NCBI RefSeq assembly: GCF_002095475.1
Contig: NZ_MLFR01000002.1
Span: 248,001 to 312,000 of the forward strand
Source of the DNA: Pantoea rwandensis
GTDB lineage: Bacteria; Pseudomonadota; Gammaproteobacteria; Enterobacterales; Enterobacteriaceae
DNA: 64,000 bases
Direction: 5' to 3'
Below, piece by piece: positions 18,064-26,763 of the stretch. A model generated the notes under the pieces. That model made no database searches. It saw only the letters and a program-made list of their open reading frames with translations, and was not told the DNA's origin. Position 1 is the stretch's first letter, and the number at the start of each line of letters is the position of its first letter. Position numbers and translations under genes: made by a program.

Positions 18064-18127
18064 CGAAGGAGGGTTTACTCATAGAGTAGCCCGATATTTA
18101 TTGAGCTCCTTATGAGTAAGCCTTCGA
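18064..18127. other. Long imperfect hairpin
   Basis: Arms including TTACTCAT (18075-18082) and ATGAGTAA (18112-18119), extended on both sides by GAAGG/CCTTC, enclose a ~30-base loop. It may end the transcript of the MFS pseudogene or be a structured RNA; there is no clear U tract. Confidence 0.4.
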
Positions 18128-18162
18128 CGAGTAATGCCCCAGCAGTGTGAGGCATTCATCTT

Positions 18163-18217
18163 TTAGCTGTTAGCTGTTAGCTGTTAGCTGTTAGCTGTTA
18201 GCTGTTAGCTGTAGCTG
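18163..18217. repeat. Seven-copy heptanucleotide tandem repeat (TTAGCTG)n
   Basis: Seven perfect copies of TTAGCTG from 18163 to 18211 and a partial eighth copy. The stop codon of the MFS transporter frame (TAA, minus strand, 18200-18198) lies inside the array. Because the unit is not a multiple of three, copy-number change would alter the C-terminal end by a few residues. Confidence 0.95.
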
Positions 18218-19593
18218 AAGTGTTGGCGCGTGATGAAAGCTCAAGGCTAATCTCTTCAAGCGTTCTGTTTCGCGTTTCCGGCAAATACTTATAAGCCAGC
18301 ATGAAGTAGAGTCCACAGAAAAATGCATAGGTAAAGAATGGGAATCCGCCATTGAAGAGCGCCACCAGAGTATGGCTGTCATTCATCATCGGGAACGTTT
18401 GCGCCACAAGGAAATTGGATACCCATACAATCAGCACCGCCGCGGACACAAGTTTGTCGCGAAGGTGATTAGGGGCCAGCTCAGGCAGCATAATCCAAAA
18501 GATTGGACCAACGAACGCACTGAAAAATACAATGTAAGCAAGGATGAGAACAAGCATCCATAATGATGTCAGGTGGAGATAAATTAGCACACCCAACATG
18601 AAGATGGTCAATCCGCAACCGAGCGTACCTATCAACAGTAATTTTCTTCTGCCTGCTTTTTCAACGTAATATAACGCAATAAATGTTGATGAAAAAAGCA
18701 TTACGCCAATCGTTATCTGTTGCCAGTAAGCACTTTCTCCACTGGCCAGTCCAATACCTTCAAGCAAAACGTTGCCATAATACAATACCGCATTTATTCC
18801 TGTAGAATTGACTAATACAGCCGTGCCAAAGACTATAAATGTCAGCAGTCTGTTTTTTTGACTGAATAACTTAGCGCTCCCACCCCGACTTTCACTTTTA
18901 TCAAACGACTTCACAATGCTTGAGACCACGTTCAGCGTTTCGTTACTGCTGCCATGAACCAGTGAAATGACTTTTTTGGCCTCTTCTATTCTGTTGTTGC
19001 GAATAAGCCAGTGTGGTGTTTCTGGAATACTGAACAGAGCAAAGAAGAAGAATCCCGCTGGAAGCGCCATTGAAGCAAACATCCAGCGCCATGAGGTTTC
19101 CAGCGCCCAAACAGCATCAGCACTTGAAAATGCAATAATGGTATTGACGATGTAAACTACCATGATGCCACCTGCAATCATCAGCTGATACATCCCTGTC
19201 ATCCTGCCTCTGACGGAGTGCGCGGAAATTTCACTGATGTATACTGGTACGGTTAAAGAAGCGAGCCCAACGCCCAACCCACCAATGATGCGAAATACCC
19301 AAAACATCGTGAAGTTAGCTGGAAGCGCTGTTCCGATAGCTGAGATAAAAATTAACAGAGCGGCAACCATCAAAGCTTTCTTTCTGCCCAGAGCATTGAT
19401 GATTTTCCCTCCGAACATTGCTCCAAACATACAACCGACTAAAGCACTTGATACGGCCCAGCGACCTCCGTTGGATTCAAAGAAAAGTATTGAGTGAGAT
19501 GCTTTAACGCCCCGGATATGACGGCAGTTCATAACCAAAAAGAAGCCCTCCAAGCGAAGCTATGGATGCTAATCGCAAATTAACTTTACTCAT
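18198..19593 (-). pseudogene. MFS sugar:H+ symporter (SP family), two frameshifts near the N-terminus
   Basis: Most of this sugar-porter-type MFS protein is intact from GGRWAVSSALVGCMFGAMFG onward, including GRKKALMVAALL, RIIGGLGVGLASLTVPVYIS, the PETPHWL motif and a C-terminal YLPETRNRTLEEI. The true start is ATG at 19593 (MSKVNLRLASIASLGGLLFG). That frame stops soon after GYE; the expected TAVISGAL continuation is in a second frame and the rest in a third. Two net -1 frame changes are needed, near 19534 and near 19462. The second fits loss of one unit from a short CTGG repeat. The intended length of about 465 matches the family. It follows the SDR gene by 63 bp. It could be real decay or sequencing error. 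Confidence 0.8.
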
Positions 19594-19656
19594 ATTTATT
19601 CTCACTATTATATAGCAGCATCAGGAGTTGATGCTGCCTGGGCAGGAAAGAGGGAA

Positions 19657-20445
19657 TTAACTATTTGCTATCTTATTGCGACCAATTACGGGGTATTGCT
19701 CCAAATCACATATAGATCCATTGACTGGATTCGACTCTTCAGAGAGCCAGAAAGCAATATGTGTTGCAATTTCTTCTGGAGTGAGAATATGCCCTCTTGG
19801 CGCAAATACTGGAGAAATATCCTTCATCCAGTCATCCGGCCGCCCTAATTTTTTCTGCAAGTCTATTTCACTCTGAGTCAAAGTCCATCCAACATTTAGT
19901 TGGTTAATTCTGAGTCCTTTTCCTGCGTGTGCATCTGCCAGGTTGCGCGTCATTGTTTGCAATGCACCCTTCGAGATAGAATACGCCAGTAGGTCAGGCT
20001 GCCCGCAATAGGCATTGATTGAACCTACATTGACTACTGTAATCTTCTGTTCAGAAAAATCGCGATTGCTCATCAGCGCTTTGATAAGGAATAATGGCGC
20101 TCTTACATTGACCGCCATCATCAGATCGAATTCATTTTCAATAATGCACTCAAGGTCATTACGAGGAAAATAAGCGGCATTGTTCACCAAACCATCGACA
20201 TGACCAAACTGCTCACGTGCAAAATTTACGATTTCTTGTGGTGACCGAATATCAGCCAGGTCAGCCGTTAACCACTTAGCGTTCTGCTCTCCCAACTCTG
20301 CAGAAGCCTTTGCCAGCAGTTCCGCATTTGACTCGGTCGCGGTTAAAACGACTTTCCCACCACGCTGCACGATTTGCTTAGCGCTGGCAAACCCGATTCC
20401 TGAGTATGAGCCCGTAACAATATAAACCTTATCAATCAATGACAT
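19657..20445 (-). CDS. Short-chain dehydrogenase/reductase (SDR)
   Basis: A 262-residue classical SDR. The cofactor motif TGSYSGIGFASAKQ (residues about 10-23), NNAAYF, and catalytic Ser-Tyr-Lys (NVGSINAYCGQ, then YSISKGAL) are present. ATG at 20445 is chosen over an upstream in-frame start because AAAGGTGGGAAG precedes it. It probably oxidises or reduces a sugar, polyol or keto-acid with NAD(P). It heads an operon with the MFS sugar transporter, and an operator-like motif shared with the PQQ dehydrogenase gene lies 41 bp upstream, which suggests one oxidation pathway. Substrate unknown. Confidence 0.86.
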   Translation of the reverse strand: MSLIDKVYIVTGSYSGIGFASAKQIVQRGGKVVLTATESNAELLAKASAELGEQNAKWLTADLADIRSPQEIVNFAREQFGHVDGLVNNAAYFPRNDLECIIENEFDLMMAVNVRAPLFLIKALMSNRDFSEQKITVVNVGSINAYCGQPDLLAYSISKGALQTMTRNLADAHAGKGLRINQLNVGWTLTQSEIDLQKKLGRPDDWMKDISPVFAPRGHILTPEEIATHIAFWLSEESNPVNGSICDLEQYPVIGRNKIANS

Positions 20446-20485
20446 ATTCTTCCCACCTTTAATCAAACTATTAACAAATGCCACC

Positions 20486-20507
20486 AAATGATTTATTCAC
20501 ATCATTT
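20486..20507. promoter_or_regulatory. Operator-like motif before the SDR/MFS operon
   Basis: AAATGAT-TTATTCAC-ATCATTT: 7-bp arms, 8-bp spacer, 18/22 identity to the element at 17741-17762. It lies 41 bp before the SDR start. Confidence 0.6.
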
Positions 20508-20641
20508 AATCAGGCCGATTTATGATTGAATTGATCGCTGAATATCGAATCTTAAACAATCGGAAAGTCTATTTTTTGTGACCAATTTCGCATTAATTAG
20601 TGCATTTGAGAGTGGTGGAAAGATAATTAGCAGGATAAGTA

Positions 20642-20659
20642 ATGATTTAATCAAATCAT
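20642..20659. promoter_or_regulatory. Perfect ATGATTT-N4-AAATCAT palindrome
   Basis: An 18-bp inverted repeat in the 430-bp gap between the SDR gene and the solute-binding-like gene. Its half-site resembles those of the 17741 and 20486 elements, so it may bind the same regulator. The rest of the gap (20446-20875) shows no ORF. Confidence 0.45.
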
Positions 20660-20875
20660 CGGCGCGCTGCCTTGGCTTTATTATTAAGACGTAAGACATC
20701 CCAGATAAATTTTATCTGTTAGGTGAGGACAGCAAGCCCGGATCGGCTATATTGCGCCGCCCTAACGGAAGCGCAATAATTTGCTATTAACGTTTCTTTA
20801 TGCAGTCAGTTTTGAGTCTTATTATGACACTCCTCTTACACTACCCTTGAGAACGTGGAAATAGCTTCAGGAAAC

Positions 20876-21994
20876 TTATCCCGGCAAATGGTTGCGATGG
20901 TTTTCTTTAATGGAACTGAAGATATGCTCTGCGCTGTCTCCGCCGATCAATCCCGCCCGAATAATGGCAGCTGAAGTATCCTGGAATGGTATGTAGCCAT
21001 CATATTTCGGACGTACATAAGCGGATGAAACGGTCTCAAAGGTATTGGCAAAGAAGTTGTTAGTTCGAAGATTGGCCTGTTCGCTTTTCCATGCAGTTAT
21101 ATTGGAGGGCTGACCACCGCTGTTTACGACAAGGGATGACTGCACGCCATCTGAAGCATAACGCATCAGATGCTCAATTAACTCAGGAGTTGGGTTACAG
21201 CGTGCTGAAATTGCCAAACCTGTCCCGCCTAATACCGAACCTCGCAATGCAGAATCACCACAATGTGGAATATTGCTGAAGGTTACAGCTCTTCCCTGTT
21301 GTGGCGTTGCATAATTGATGTAGCCAAAAATCGCAGGGCAGAGATCAAACATGCCATTTTGCATAGCATCTAGCAGTCCGATTGGATTGAGATTGATCAG
21401 GTCATGCTGCTGATGGGTGAAAATCTCGCGCATGATTTCTAAGGCGGACACCGCTGTTTTACAATCAAGCACCAAATCGTTGCCGACAAACAAACGCCCA
21501 TCCAATGACTGGCTGATGGAGTAAAAAGTCAGAAGCGCATGTGGCCCACCTAAGGACATGGCGATCTTGCCACTGAACTCCTGGCTTAACTTTACGACAT
21601 CATTCCAACTTTCAGGCTGAGGCACATCACCCGTCGTTGCTCTGGCACAAACTTGTGATGCAGCATCAACAGGGATCGCCCAATGCTTACCTTCATAGCG
21701 GTAGCTTTCGTATGAAGCACCCATGCTGGTTTGCTTGAGAAAAAACATCTGCTCTTCATTGAGAAAATCCTCTAACGGCAACAGACATTGTTTTTCAGCT
21801 GCTTCTCCGATTCCCGGGTTGTCAACGATGAGCAAGTCATATTCCCGCGCGAGTTCATCGATTGGATGGGACTCGAAGCCTTCTAACTTCTGTATCGACC
21901 AATCCACATCAACACCCTTGTCTTCAGTTGCCCATGCCTGAAGCGGTAAATACCCTCGAGGGTGACCCCATGTTAACCCTTTGAAATTATTCAT
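20876..21994 (-). CDS. Solute-binding-protein-like protein lacking a signal peptide
   Basis: A 372-residue protein with the layout of an ABC extracellular solute-binding protein (type 1 family): early LTWGHPRGYLPLQAW, a DLLIVDNPGIGEAA hinge region, YRYEGKHWAIPVDAASQV and later VLGGTGLAISARCNP. The start at 21994 (MNNFKGLTWG) has AAAGGT upstream and leaves no hydrophobic signal segment; longer in-frame starts do not create one. It should therefore be cytoplasmic. It is divergent from a CaiB-type CoA-transferase gene across 190 bp, with no ABC permease or ATPase in the cluster. It may be a ligand sensor, a chaperone for substrate, or an enzyme with this fold. Confidence 0.75.
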   Translation of the reverse strand: MNNFKGLTWGHPRGYLPLQAWATEDKGVDVDWSIQKLEGFESHPIDELAREYDLLIVDNPGIGEAAEKQCLLPLEDFLNEEQMFFLKQTSMGASYESYRYEGKHWAIPVDAASQVCARATTGDVPQPESWNDVVKLSQEFSGKIAMSLGGPHALLTFYSISQSLDGRLFVGNDLVLDCKTAVSALEIMREIFTHQQHDLINLNPIGLLDAMQNGMFDLCPAIFGYINYATPQQGRAVTFSNIPHCGDSALRGSVLGGTGLAISARCNPTPELIEHLMRYASDGVQSSLVVNSGGQPSNITAWKSEQANLRTNNFFANTFETVSSAYVRPKYDGYIPFQDTSAAIIRAGLIGGDSAEHIFSSIKENHRNHLPG

Positions 21995-22091
21995 ATTTAA
22001 ACCTTTGAATTCAATGTGATAATTCGTTTTACGGCGCTCATCATAACGACTTCGATGGGCGTAAATTTCGATCCTCATCACATTTTTTTCA

Positions 22092-22107
22092 ATATTATAT
22101 ATAATAT
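22092..22107. promoter_or_regulatory. AT-rich perfect palindrome in a divergent promoter region
   Basis: ATATTATATATAATAT, a perfect 16-bp palindrome between the solute-binding-like gene and the CoA-transferase gene. A 12-base part recurs before the FCD-GntR gene (7298-7309), and 14 bases recur at 5059-5072. FCD-type GntR operators are often AT-rich palindromes, hence the suggestion. Confidence 0.4.
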
Positions 22108-22184
22108 CGAAATTTATTAGCCTAGATTATGTTCATCAATCGTCGCCGCTGTATCAGCGGAGTTATGCAAGTAATGAGGTCGTT

Positions 22185-23399
22185 ATGTCTATTCTGAAAG
22201 GGTATCGAGTACTGGATTGTTCCATCGCTATGGCGGGCCCATTTGCTGCACTTCGTATGGGAGATATGGGTGCTGACGTGATTAAGGTTGAACCTACGAC
22301 GGGTGAGTGGCAGCGCCATACATCAGCGGGAGCAGCGTACGGCAATGTTATTAATACCTCATTCCTGTCCCTAAACCGAAACAAACGTAGCCTCGCGGTG
22401 AATCTCAAGGATGAAGAAGGTAAAGCGCTACTCTACAAGCTGGTTGAAACTGCTGATGTGTTCATTCAGAACTACCGTCCGGGCGTAGCAGCTCGTTTAG
22501 GCGTGGACTATGAAACCCTTAAGCAGATCAAGCCCGACCTGATTTATGTCTCGATGTCTGGTTTCGGTGAAACCGGCCCCTATGCAAAACGTCCTGGTCA
22601 GGACCTGTTGTTGCAATCGCTCAGTGGCGCAATGCTAAGTAATGGCGTTGAGGGTACGGCTCCACAACCCGCAGGTCAGTATTTAGTCGACGCGATCACT
22701 GCTTATACCGCCTTTGAAGGTGCGTTGGCAGCGTTACTGCATCGTGAGCGTACGGGAGAAGGGCAGCTGGTTCAGATCAACATGTTGGATGCGATCATTG
22801 CAAACCAGATGCAGGAACTGACAGTATTTACTCAAGGCCTGAAGCCTCAACGTCGTAGTGAAGAAGCACATGGTCACTGCTATATCCGTGCGCCTTACGG
22901 CGTATTTAAAACGGCCGACAGCTTTATCACTTTAGTGACCCCTCACCTGCCAACGCTGGGTAAGATCTTCAACGTACCGGAGTTTGAAACCATGGAGGAT
23001 GAAGTCGATGGTCATACGCTACCGCAACGTGATTTCATTTTCCGTGTAACGCGCGAGAAATTACTTGAGCGTACCACTCAGGAATGGCGAGACATCTTCG
23101 ATGCAGAAGGTCTGTGGAGCAGTGTGGTGTATGGATATGAAGATGTCGTTAAAGATCCTCAGGTGATCCATAACGAAACCTTCGTAGAATATGACCATCC
23201 GAGTGAAGGGAAAGTGAAAACACCAGGCTTTGCAATCAAATTCAGCAAGACGCCTTGTTCAATCCAGCGCCCTACCCCCTTTGTTGGTCAACATACTGAC
23301 GAGCTCCTCAGCGAGCTGGGTTACAACGCGCAACAGATTGCGGCACTGAAAGAGACCGGAACTGTAGTGCGCACCAATGGAGAAAAACTCAATGGCTGA
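22185..23399 (+). CDS. CaiB/BaiF-type class III CoA-transferase
   Basis: A 404-residue class III CoA-transferase: N-terminal VLDCSIAMAGPFAALRMGDMGADVIKVE, LNRNKRSLAVNLKDEEG, and the presumed catalytic aspartate in QYLVDAITAYTAFEG. These enzymes move CoA between carboxylic acids through an enzyme-aspartyl intermediate. It starts at ATG 22185 behind TGAGGT and overlaps the next gene (enoyl-CoA hydratase) by 8 bp. With that hydratase and an MHS-type transporter downstream it would activate an imported carboxylate to its CoA thioester. It looks closer to formyl-CoA transferase/racemase-like members than to CaiB itself. Substrate unknown. Confidence 0.88.
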   Translation: MSILKGYRVLDCSIAMAGPFAALRMGDMGADVIKVEPTTGEWQRHTSAGAAYGNVINTSFLSLNRNKRSLAVNLKDEEGKALLYKLVETADVFIQNYRPGVAARLGVDYETLKQIKPDLIYVSMSGFGETGPYAKRPGQDLLLQSLSGAMLSNGVEGTAPQPAGQYLVDAITAYTAFEGALAALLHRERTGEGQLVQINMLDAIIANQMQELTVFTQGLKPQRRSEEAHGHCYIRAPYGVFKTADSFITLVTPHLPTLGKIFNVPEFETMEDEVDGHTLPQRDFIFRVTREKLLERTTQEWRDIFDAEGLWSSVVYGYEDVVKDPQVIHNETFVEYDHPSEGKVKTPGFAIKFSKTPCSIQRPTPFVGQHTDELLSELGYNAQQIAALKETGTVVRTNGEKLNG

Positions 23400-24186
23400 A
23401 CTCGGATTTGAAATTGATGCCAATGTGCAATTTGTTCTGGAAGGTAATACGGCAATTATTGCGCTAAACCGCCCGGAAAAATTGAATGCTGTCACGCCAG
23501 CTATGTCGGTCAGCATCACTAAACTGGCAGCATTCTGTAATGAATCACCTGAAGTGCGTGCCGTTATTCTTACCGCTAATGGTCCAAAAGCCTTTTGCTG
23601 TGGGAGCGATATCAAAGAACTGGATACCTATCAGTCTCCATGGGCACATCGCATGAAACACGATCATTGCGATGCCATCGCGGAAATCACCAAACCCACC
23701 ATTTGCGCTATTAATGGCTATGCATTGGGAGGGGGTCTCGAATTGGCTCTGTGCTGTGATATCCGTGTCAGTACCCGCAATGCTCTGTTTGGCGCACCCG
23801 AAATTAAGTTGGGATGGGTTGGCGGTGGCGGCATGGCCGTTTATCTGAATAAGACAATAGGTGCATCACGTGCTTCCCGCATGCTCTATACCGGTGATCC
23901 AGTTGACTCCTCTACGGGCCATGCCTGGGGTATCGTGGATGAACTCTTTGATACTGCAGATGACATGATGGACTCGGTCAAAACACTCGCGGCCACTATC
24001 GCATCCCGTCCCCCGATTGCCGCTCAGACTGCGAAACTGAACATGCGTGCCGCAGTAAACATGCCGTTGGATCAAGCTGTACGCTATGAACGCGATCTGA
24101 GGACCATCTGTTTCTACACCGATGACGCACGCGAAGGTAAAGCAGCTTTTAAAGAAAAGCGTCCAGCTAATTTCCGCGGCGAATAA
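23392..24186 (+). CDS. Enoyl-CoA hydratase/isomerase (crotonase) family
   Basis: A 264-residue crotonase-fold protein. Oxyanion-hole regions are present (FCCGSDIKEL, and INGYALGGGLELALCCDI), as is the PEIKLGWVGGGG loop where catalytic glutamates usually sit. The start at 23392 overlaps the stop of the CoA-transferase. It would hydrate, dehydrate or isomerise the CoA thioester made by its neighbour. The pair resembles CaiB/CaiD in arrangement, but no carnitine-specific dehydrogenase (CaiA), ligase (CaiC) or transporter (CaiT) is present. Confidence 0.87.
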   Translation: MAELGFEIDANVQFVLEGNTAIIALNRPEKLNAVTPAMSVSITKLAAFCNESPEVRAVILTANGPKAFCCGSDIKELDTYQSPWAHRMKHDHCDAIAEITKPTICAINGYALGGGLELALCCDIRVSTRNALFGAPEIKLGWVGGGGMAVYLNKTIGASRASRMLYTGDPVDSSTGHAWGIVDELFDTADDMMDSVKTLAATIASRPPIAAQTAKLNMRAAVNMPLDQAVRYERDLRTICFYTDDAREGKAAFKEKRPANFRGE

Positions 24187-24303
24187 GACATTTCTACACA
24201 GAGTCCGGCCCTCCCGGGCTCTGAAAACATCACATCTTTACCAACGCCTTAATCATCTCTGGTGATGAGGACCTACCACGACCATAAAAAGGGGGAAAAC
24301 CCT

Positions 24304-25686
24304 ATGAGTGATATATCAAAAAGTAAGTCTCGCTCCATGAAGGGAGTTGCAGCAGCATCGCTAGTGGGTTCAGCGCTGGAATGGTTTGACTACTTCCTCT
24401 ACGGCACCGCAGCTGCGCTGGTATTTAACGAAATCATGTTCCCTAAAGGTCATGAGTTTGTTTCAACATTACTGGCTTTCTCAACACTGGCTCTTGGCTT
24501 TGTTATCCGCCCTTTTGGTGCGATTTATTTTGGTCAACTCGGGGATAAAATTGGAAGGAAGAAAGTTCTCGTTATCACTCTTCTGATAATGGGCGTAGCT
24601 ACAACACTGATAGGCTTTGTGCCAACCTATGATTCCGTTGGCCTGTGGGCGCCAGCGATGTTGGTGACTTTGCGTCTGGTTCAGGGATTTGGTGCAGGTG
24701 CGGAATTTGGCGGAGCGGCAATACTAAGCGCAGAAAGTGCTCCTGCACATCGTCGCGGATTCTACTCCTCTTTCCCTGGGGTCGGCGTTTACATTGGCCT
24801 ACTTTTGTCCGCGGGCACCTTCGCAATACTCACCCAACTGCCTAAAGACATCTTCCTTGGATGGGCATGGCGCATCCCATTCCTGTTTAGCTCTTTGCTG
24901 GTGGTGATTGCACTGATCATCCGTATGAAGATTTCAGAAACTGCTGCTTTTGAAAAATTATCTGAATCTGAAGCCGTCAGTAAAAGCCCGTTGCGTGATC
25001 TTATCCGAACAGAACGCCGGAGTTTGTTGGTCGTTGCCGGCTCACAGGTTGCGCAAAGTGGCGTGAGTTATGTCTATCAGACTTTCGTTATCGCGTATGT
25101 TGTCGGAACACTGCATATGGCACCGTCTGTTGGACCTGTCGCGGTCGCCATTGCTGCCTCAGTGGCCATGTTTACTACCCCGATGTTTGGAGCGCTTTCT
25201 GATCGTTTTGGGCGTAAGTCAATTTACATGTTTGGAGCATTATTCTCTGCCGCATTCGCTTTTCCGTTCTTCTGGCTGGTAAACACCGGAACCTTGCTCG
25301 GCGTGGTCGTTGCAATGACGCTCGGTGTAGGAATTGGTGTGGCAGCTATGCTGGGCACTCAAGGTGCATTCTTCTCGGAGGTGTTTCCTTCAAAGGTAAG
25401 ATTTAGTGGGTTATCTCTTGGCCGCGAAATCAGCGCAGCCGCTGCAGGAGGGATCGCCCCACTCGCGGCAGTGATCTTATCCGGTATAGCGGGTGGTGCG
25501 GTATGGCCAGTAGCTTTACTCGCAGTTGGAATGAGCTTAATCACGGCATTTGCGGTAGCCTGCGCACCCGAAACTCGTAATTCAGATCTTACCCATTTTT
25601 CTGAAAGTGATATGAATGTCGATACTTTAAAACCAAGCTCGCTACCGGATGTCTATCGGGCAGCCAAAGAGAGTAAGCTCAGTTAA
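24304..25686 (+). CDS. MHS-family MFS carboxylate/zwitterion:H+ symporter
   Basis: A 460-residue MFS transporter of the metabolite:H+ symporter type (ProP, KgtP, ShiA relatives). Family marks include ASLVGSALEWFDYFLYGTAA at the first helix, RPFGAIYFGQLGDKIGRKK in loop 2-3, RLVQGFGAGAEFGGA, and SDRFGRKSIYMFGA in loop 8-9. ATG at 24304 is preferred (AAGGGGGAAAA upstream). It is the third gene on the plus strand after the CoA-transferase and hydratase, 117 bp downstream, and most likely imports the carboxylate they act on. Confidence 0.88.
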   Translation: MSDISKSKSRSMKGVAAASLVGSALEWFDYFLYGTAAALVFNEIMFPKGHEFVSTLLAFSTLALGFVIRPFGAIYFGQLGDKIGRKKVLVITLLIMGVATTLIGFVPTYDSVGLWAPAMLVTLRLVQGFGAGAEFGGAAILSAESAPAHRRGFYSSFPGVGVYIGLLLSAGTFAILTQLPKDIFLGWAWRIPFLFSSLLVVIALIIRMKISETAAFEKLSESEAVSKSPLRDLIRTERRSLLVVAGSQVAQSGVSYVYQTFVIAYVVGTLHMAPSVGPVAVAIAASVAMFTTPMFGALSDRFGRKSIYMFGALFSAAFAFPFFWLVNTGTLLGVVVAMTLGVGIGVAAMLGTQGAFFSEVFPSKVRFSGLSLGREISAAAAGGIAPLAAVILSGIAGGAVWPVALLAVGMSLITAFAVACAPETRNSDLTHFSESDMNVDTLKPSSLPDVYRAAKESKLS

Positions 25687-25777
25687 ATGACAAATGAGCG
25701 ATGAAGCATACCTTGGTTGAATATGTGTGGGGGTTATTACTTCAGAGTGTTTTTGATATAGATTGATCCTTTCCTAT

Positions 25778-25814
25778 GCTGTATAAAACGAGCGCGACGC
25801 CCGTTTTATACAGC
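25778..25814. terminator. Terminator between MHS transporter and LysR-like gene
   Basis: A perfect 13-bp stem (GCTGTATAAAACG / CGTTTTATACAGC) with an 11-base loop between convergent genes. T runs lie within the stem rather than after it, but position and stability suit a bidirectional terminator. Confidence 0.65.
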
Positions 25815-25854
25815 GCACACGCACTTTAAACTAGCTGATTTCTGGCAATTTTCG

Positions 25855-26763
25855 CTAGCAGGTATAAGGTGACGCGTCACCGATGAGTCCTTTCGTTTCA
25901 AGAAAAAATGGAAGCGCAACAGTCATGAAGGTCATAAAGTTAATCACTTTATCGCTCTTCCTTGATCTTAATGTTGCGTGGAAATACATCCCCCCCTCTT
26001 TTTCATCCTCAATTAAGCGAATAACGATCCCTTTATCAACGTCTTTTGTCACAAAAAACTCAGGCAATGAAGCTATTCCGGCACTGCTTTTAACCAATTC
26101 ATAGGCTGAATCAAGATTATCGCAATAGATATACCTGCCATTATTGAGCTCTACATCCGGTTCTGATTGAAGTCCGTAATCACATTTAATTAGCACATGA
26201 TCAGAAAGTTCTTCAACTGAGTTAGGAATGCCGTAATTAAACACATACTCAGCAGATGCCACATAATTATGCTGGTACTTAAAAACGGTCGTCACTTCTT
26301 GCTGAGGATAGTACTGTTGTGAACATTCGATGATAACATCCGTCATTTTTAAAGATGCGTTATTTTTTATTCCAACATTAACGATATCCAGAGACATCCC
26401 AGGATAACGAGAAAGAAACTCATTAATAACAGGATAAACAGCATGCTTACCTGAAACAACACCGATAACAAGCTTTCTCTCATTAACTTCATCTCGTTCA
26501 AATGAATGAAACTTCCCTTCAAAGACGTCCAGGAGTGGACAAAGTCTGTCGTACAACTCATGGCCATAGTGAGTTAAATTCAAATCACCAGAATAAATTC
26601 GATACAGGTCTTTCTCCAGACGATTTTCTAATCTTTTCAAACAGCGCCTGAGTTTATCGATAGTTATCCCTTCAGAGCGAGCAACTGCAACCAACTTCCT
26701 TTTTCTTGCCACTCTGATGAAAAGCACCAGGTCATAGATGTACTCGGTGGACAGATAATTCAT
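25855..26763 (-). CDS. Divergent LysR-family regulator
   Basis: A 302-residue LysR-type regulator by layout: N-terminal winged helix (YDLVLFIRVARKRKLVAVARSEGI...LRRCLKRLENRLEKDLY) and a two-lobed effector domain starting at KLVIGVVSGKHAVYPVINEF. The DNA-binding domain departs from the usual consensus, so the family call is slightly uncertain. ATG at 26763 is used; a GTG 12 bases earlier is in frame and neither has a clear ribosome site. It is convergent with the MHS transporter gene, so it may regulate the CoA cluster or unlinked genes. Confidence 0.75.
   Translation of the reverse strand: MNYLSTEYIYDLVLFIRVARKRKLVAVARSEGITIDKLRRCLKRLENRLEKDLYRIYSGDLNLTHYGHELYDRLCPLLDVFEGKFHSFERDEVNERKLVIGVVSGKHAVYPVINEFLSRYPGMSLDIVNVGIKNNASLKMTDVIIECSQQYYPQQEVTTVFKYQHNYVASAEYVFNYGIPNSVEELSDHVLIKCDYGLQSEPDVELNNGRYIYCDNLDSAYELVKSSAGIASLPEFFVTKDVDKGIVIRLIEDEKEGGMYFHATLRSRKSDKVINFMTFMTVALPFFLETKGLIGDASPYTC

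Larger units (their letters stand above)
17661..18162. other. Intergenic region with PQQ-gene promoter and a long hairpin
   Basis: Between the PQQ gene and the end of the MFS pseudogene. It contains the AAATGAT-N8-ATCATT motif at 17741-17762, further ATGAT half-sites near 17683 and 17710, and a long hairpin at 18064-18127. I see no convincing ORF. Confidence 0.5.

Noticed and set aside
18163-18217. TTAGCTG array as a CRISPR or iteron origin
   Set aside because: Units are only 7 bp and directly adjacent without spacers, and no cas or rep gene is present; it is a simple tandem repeat.
22185-24186. CoA-transferase and crotonase pair as caiB/caiD of carnitine metabolism
   Set aside because: Sizes and order are similar, but the transferase sequence resembles the general formyl-CoA-transferase/racemase type more than CaiB, and caiA, caiC, caiE and caiT are absent.
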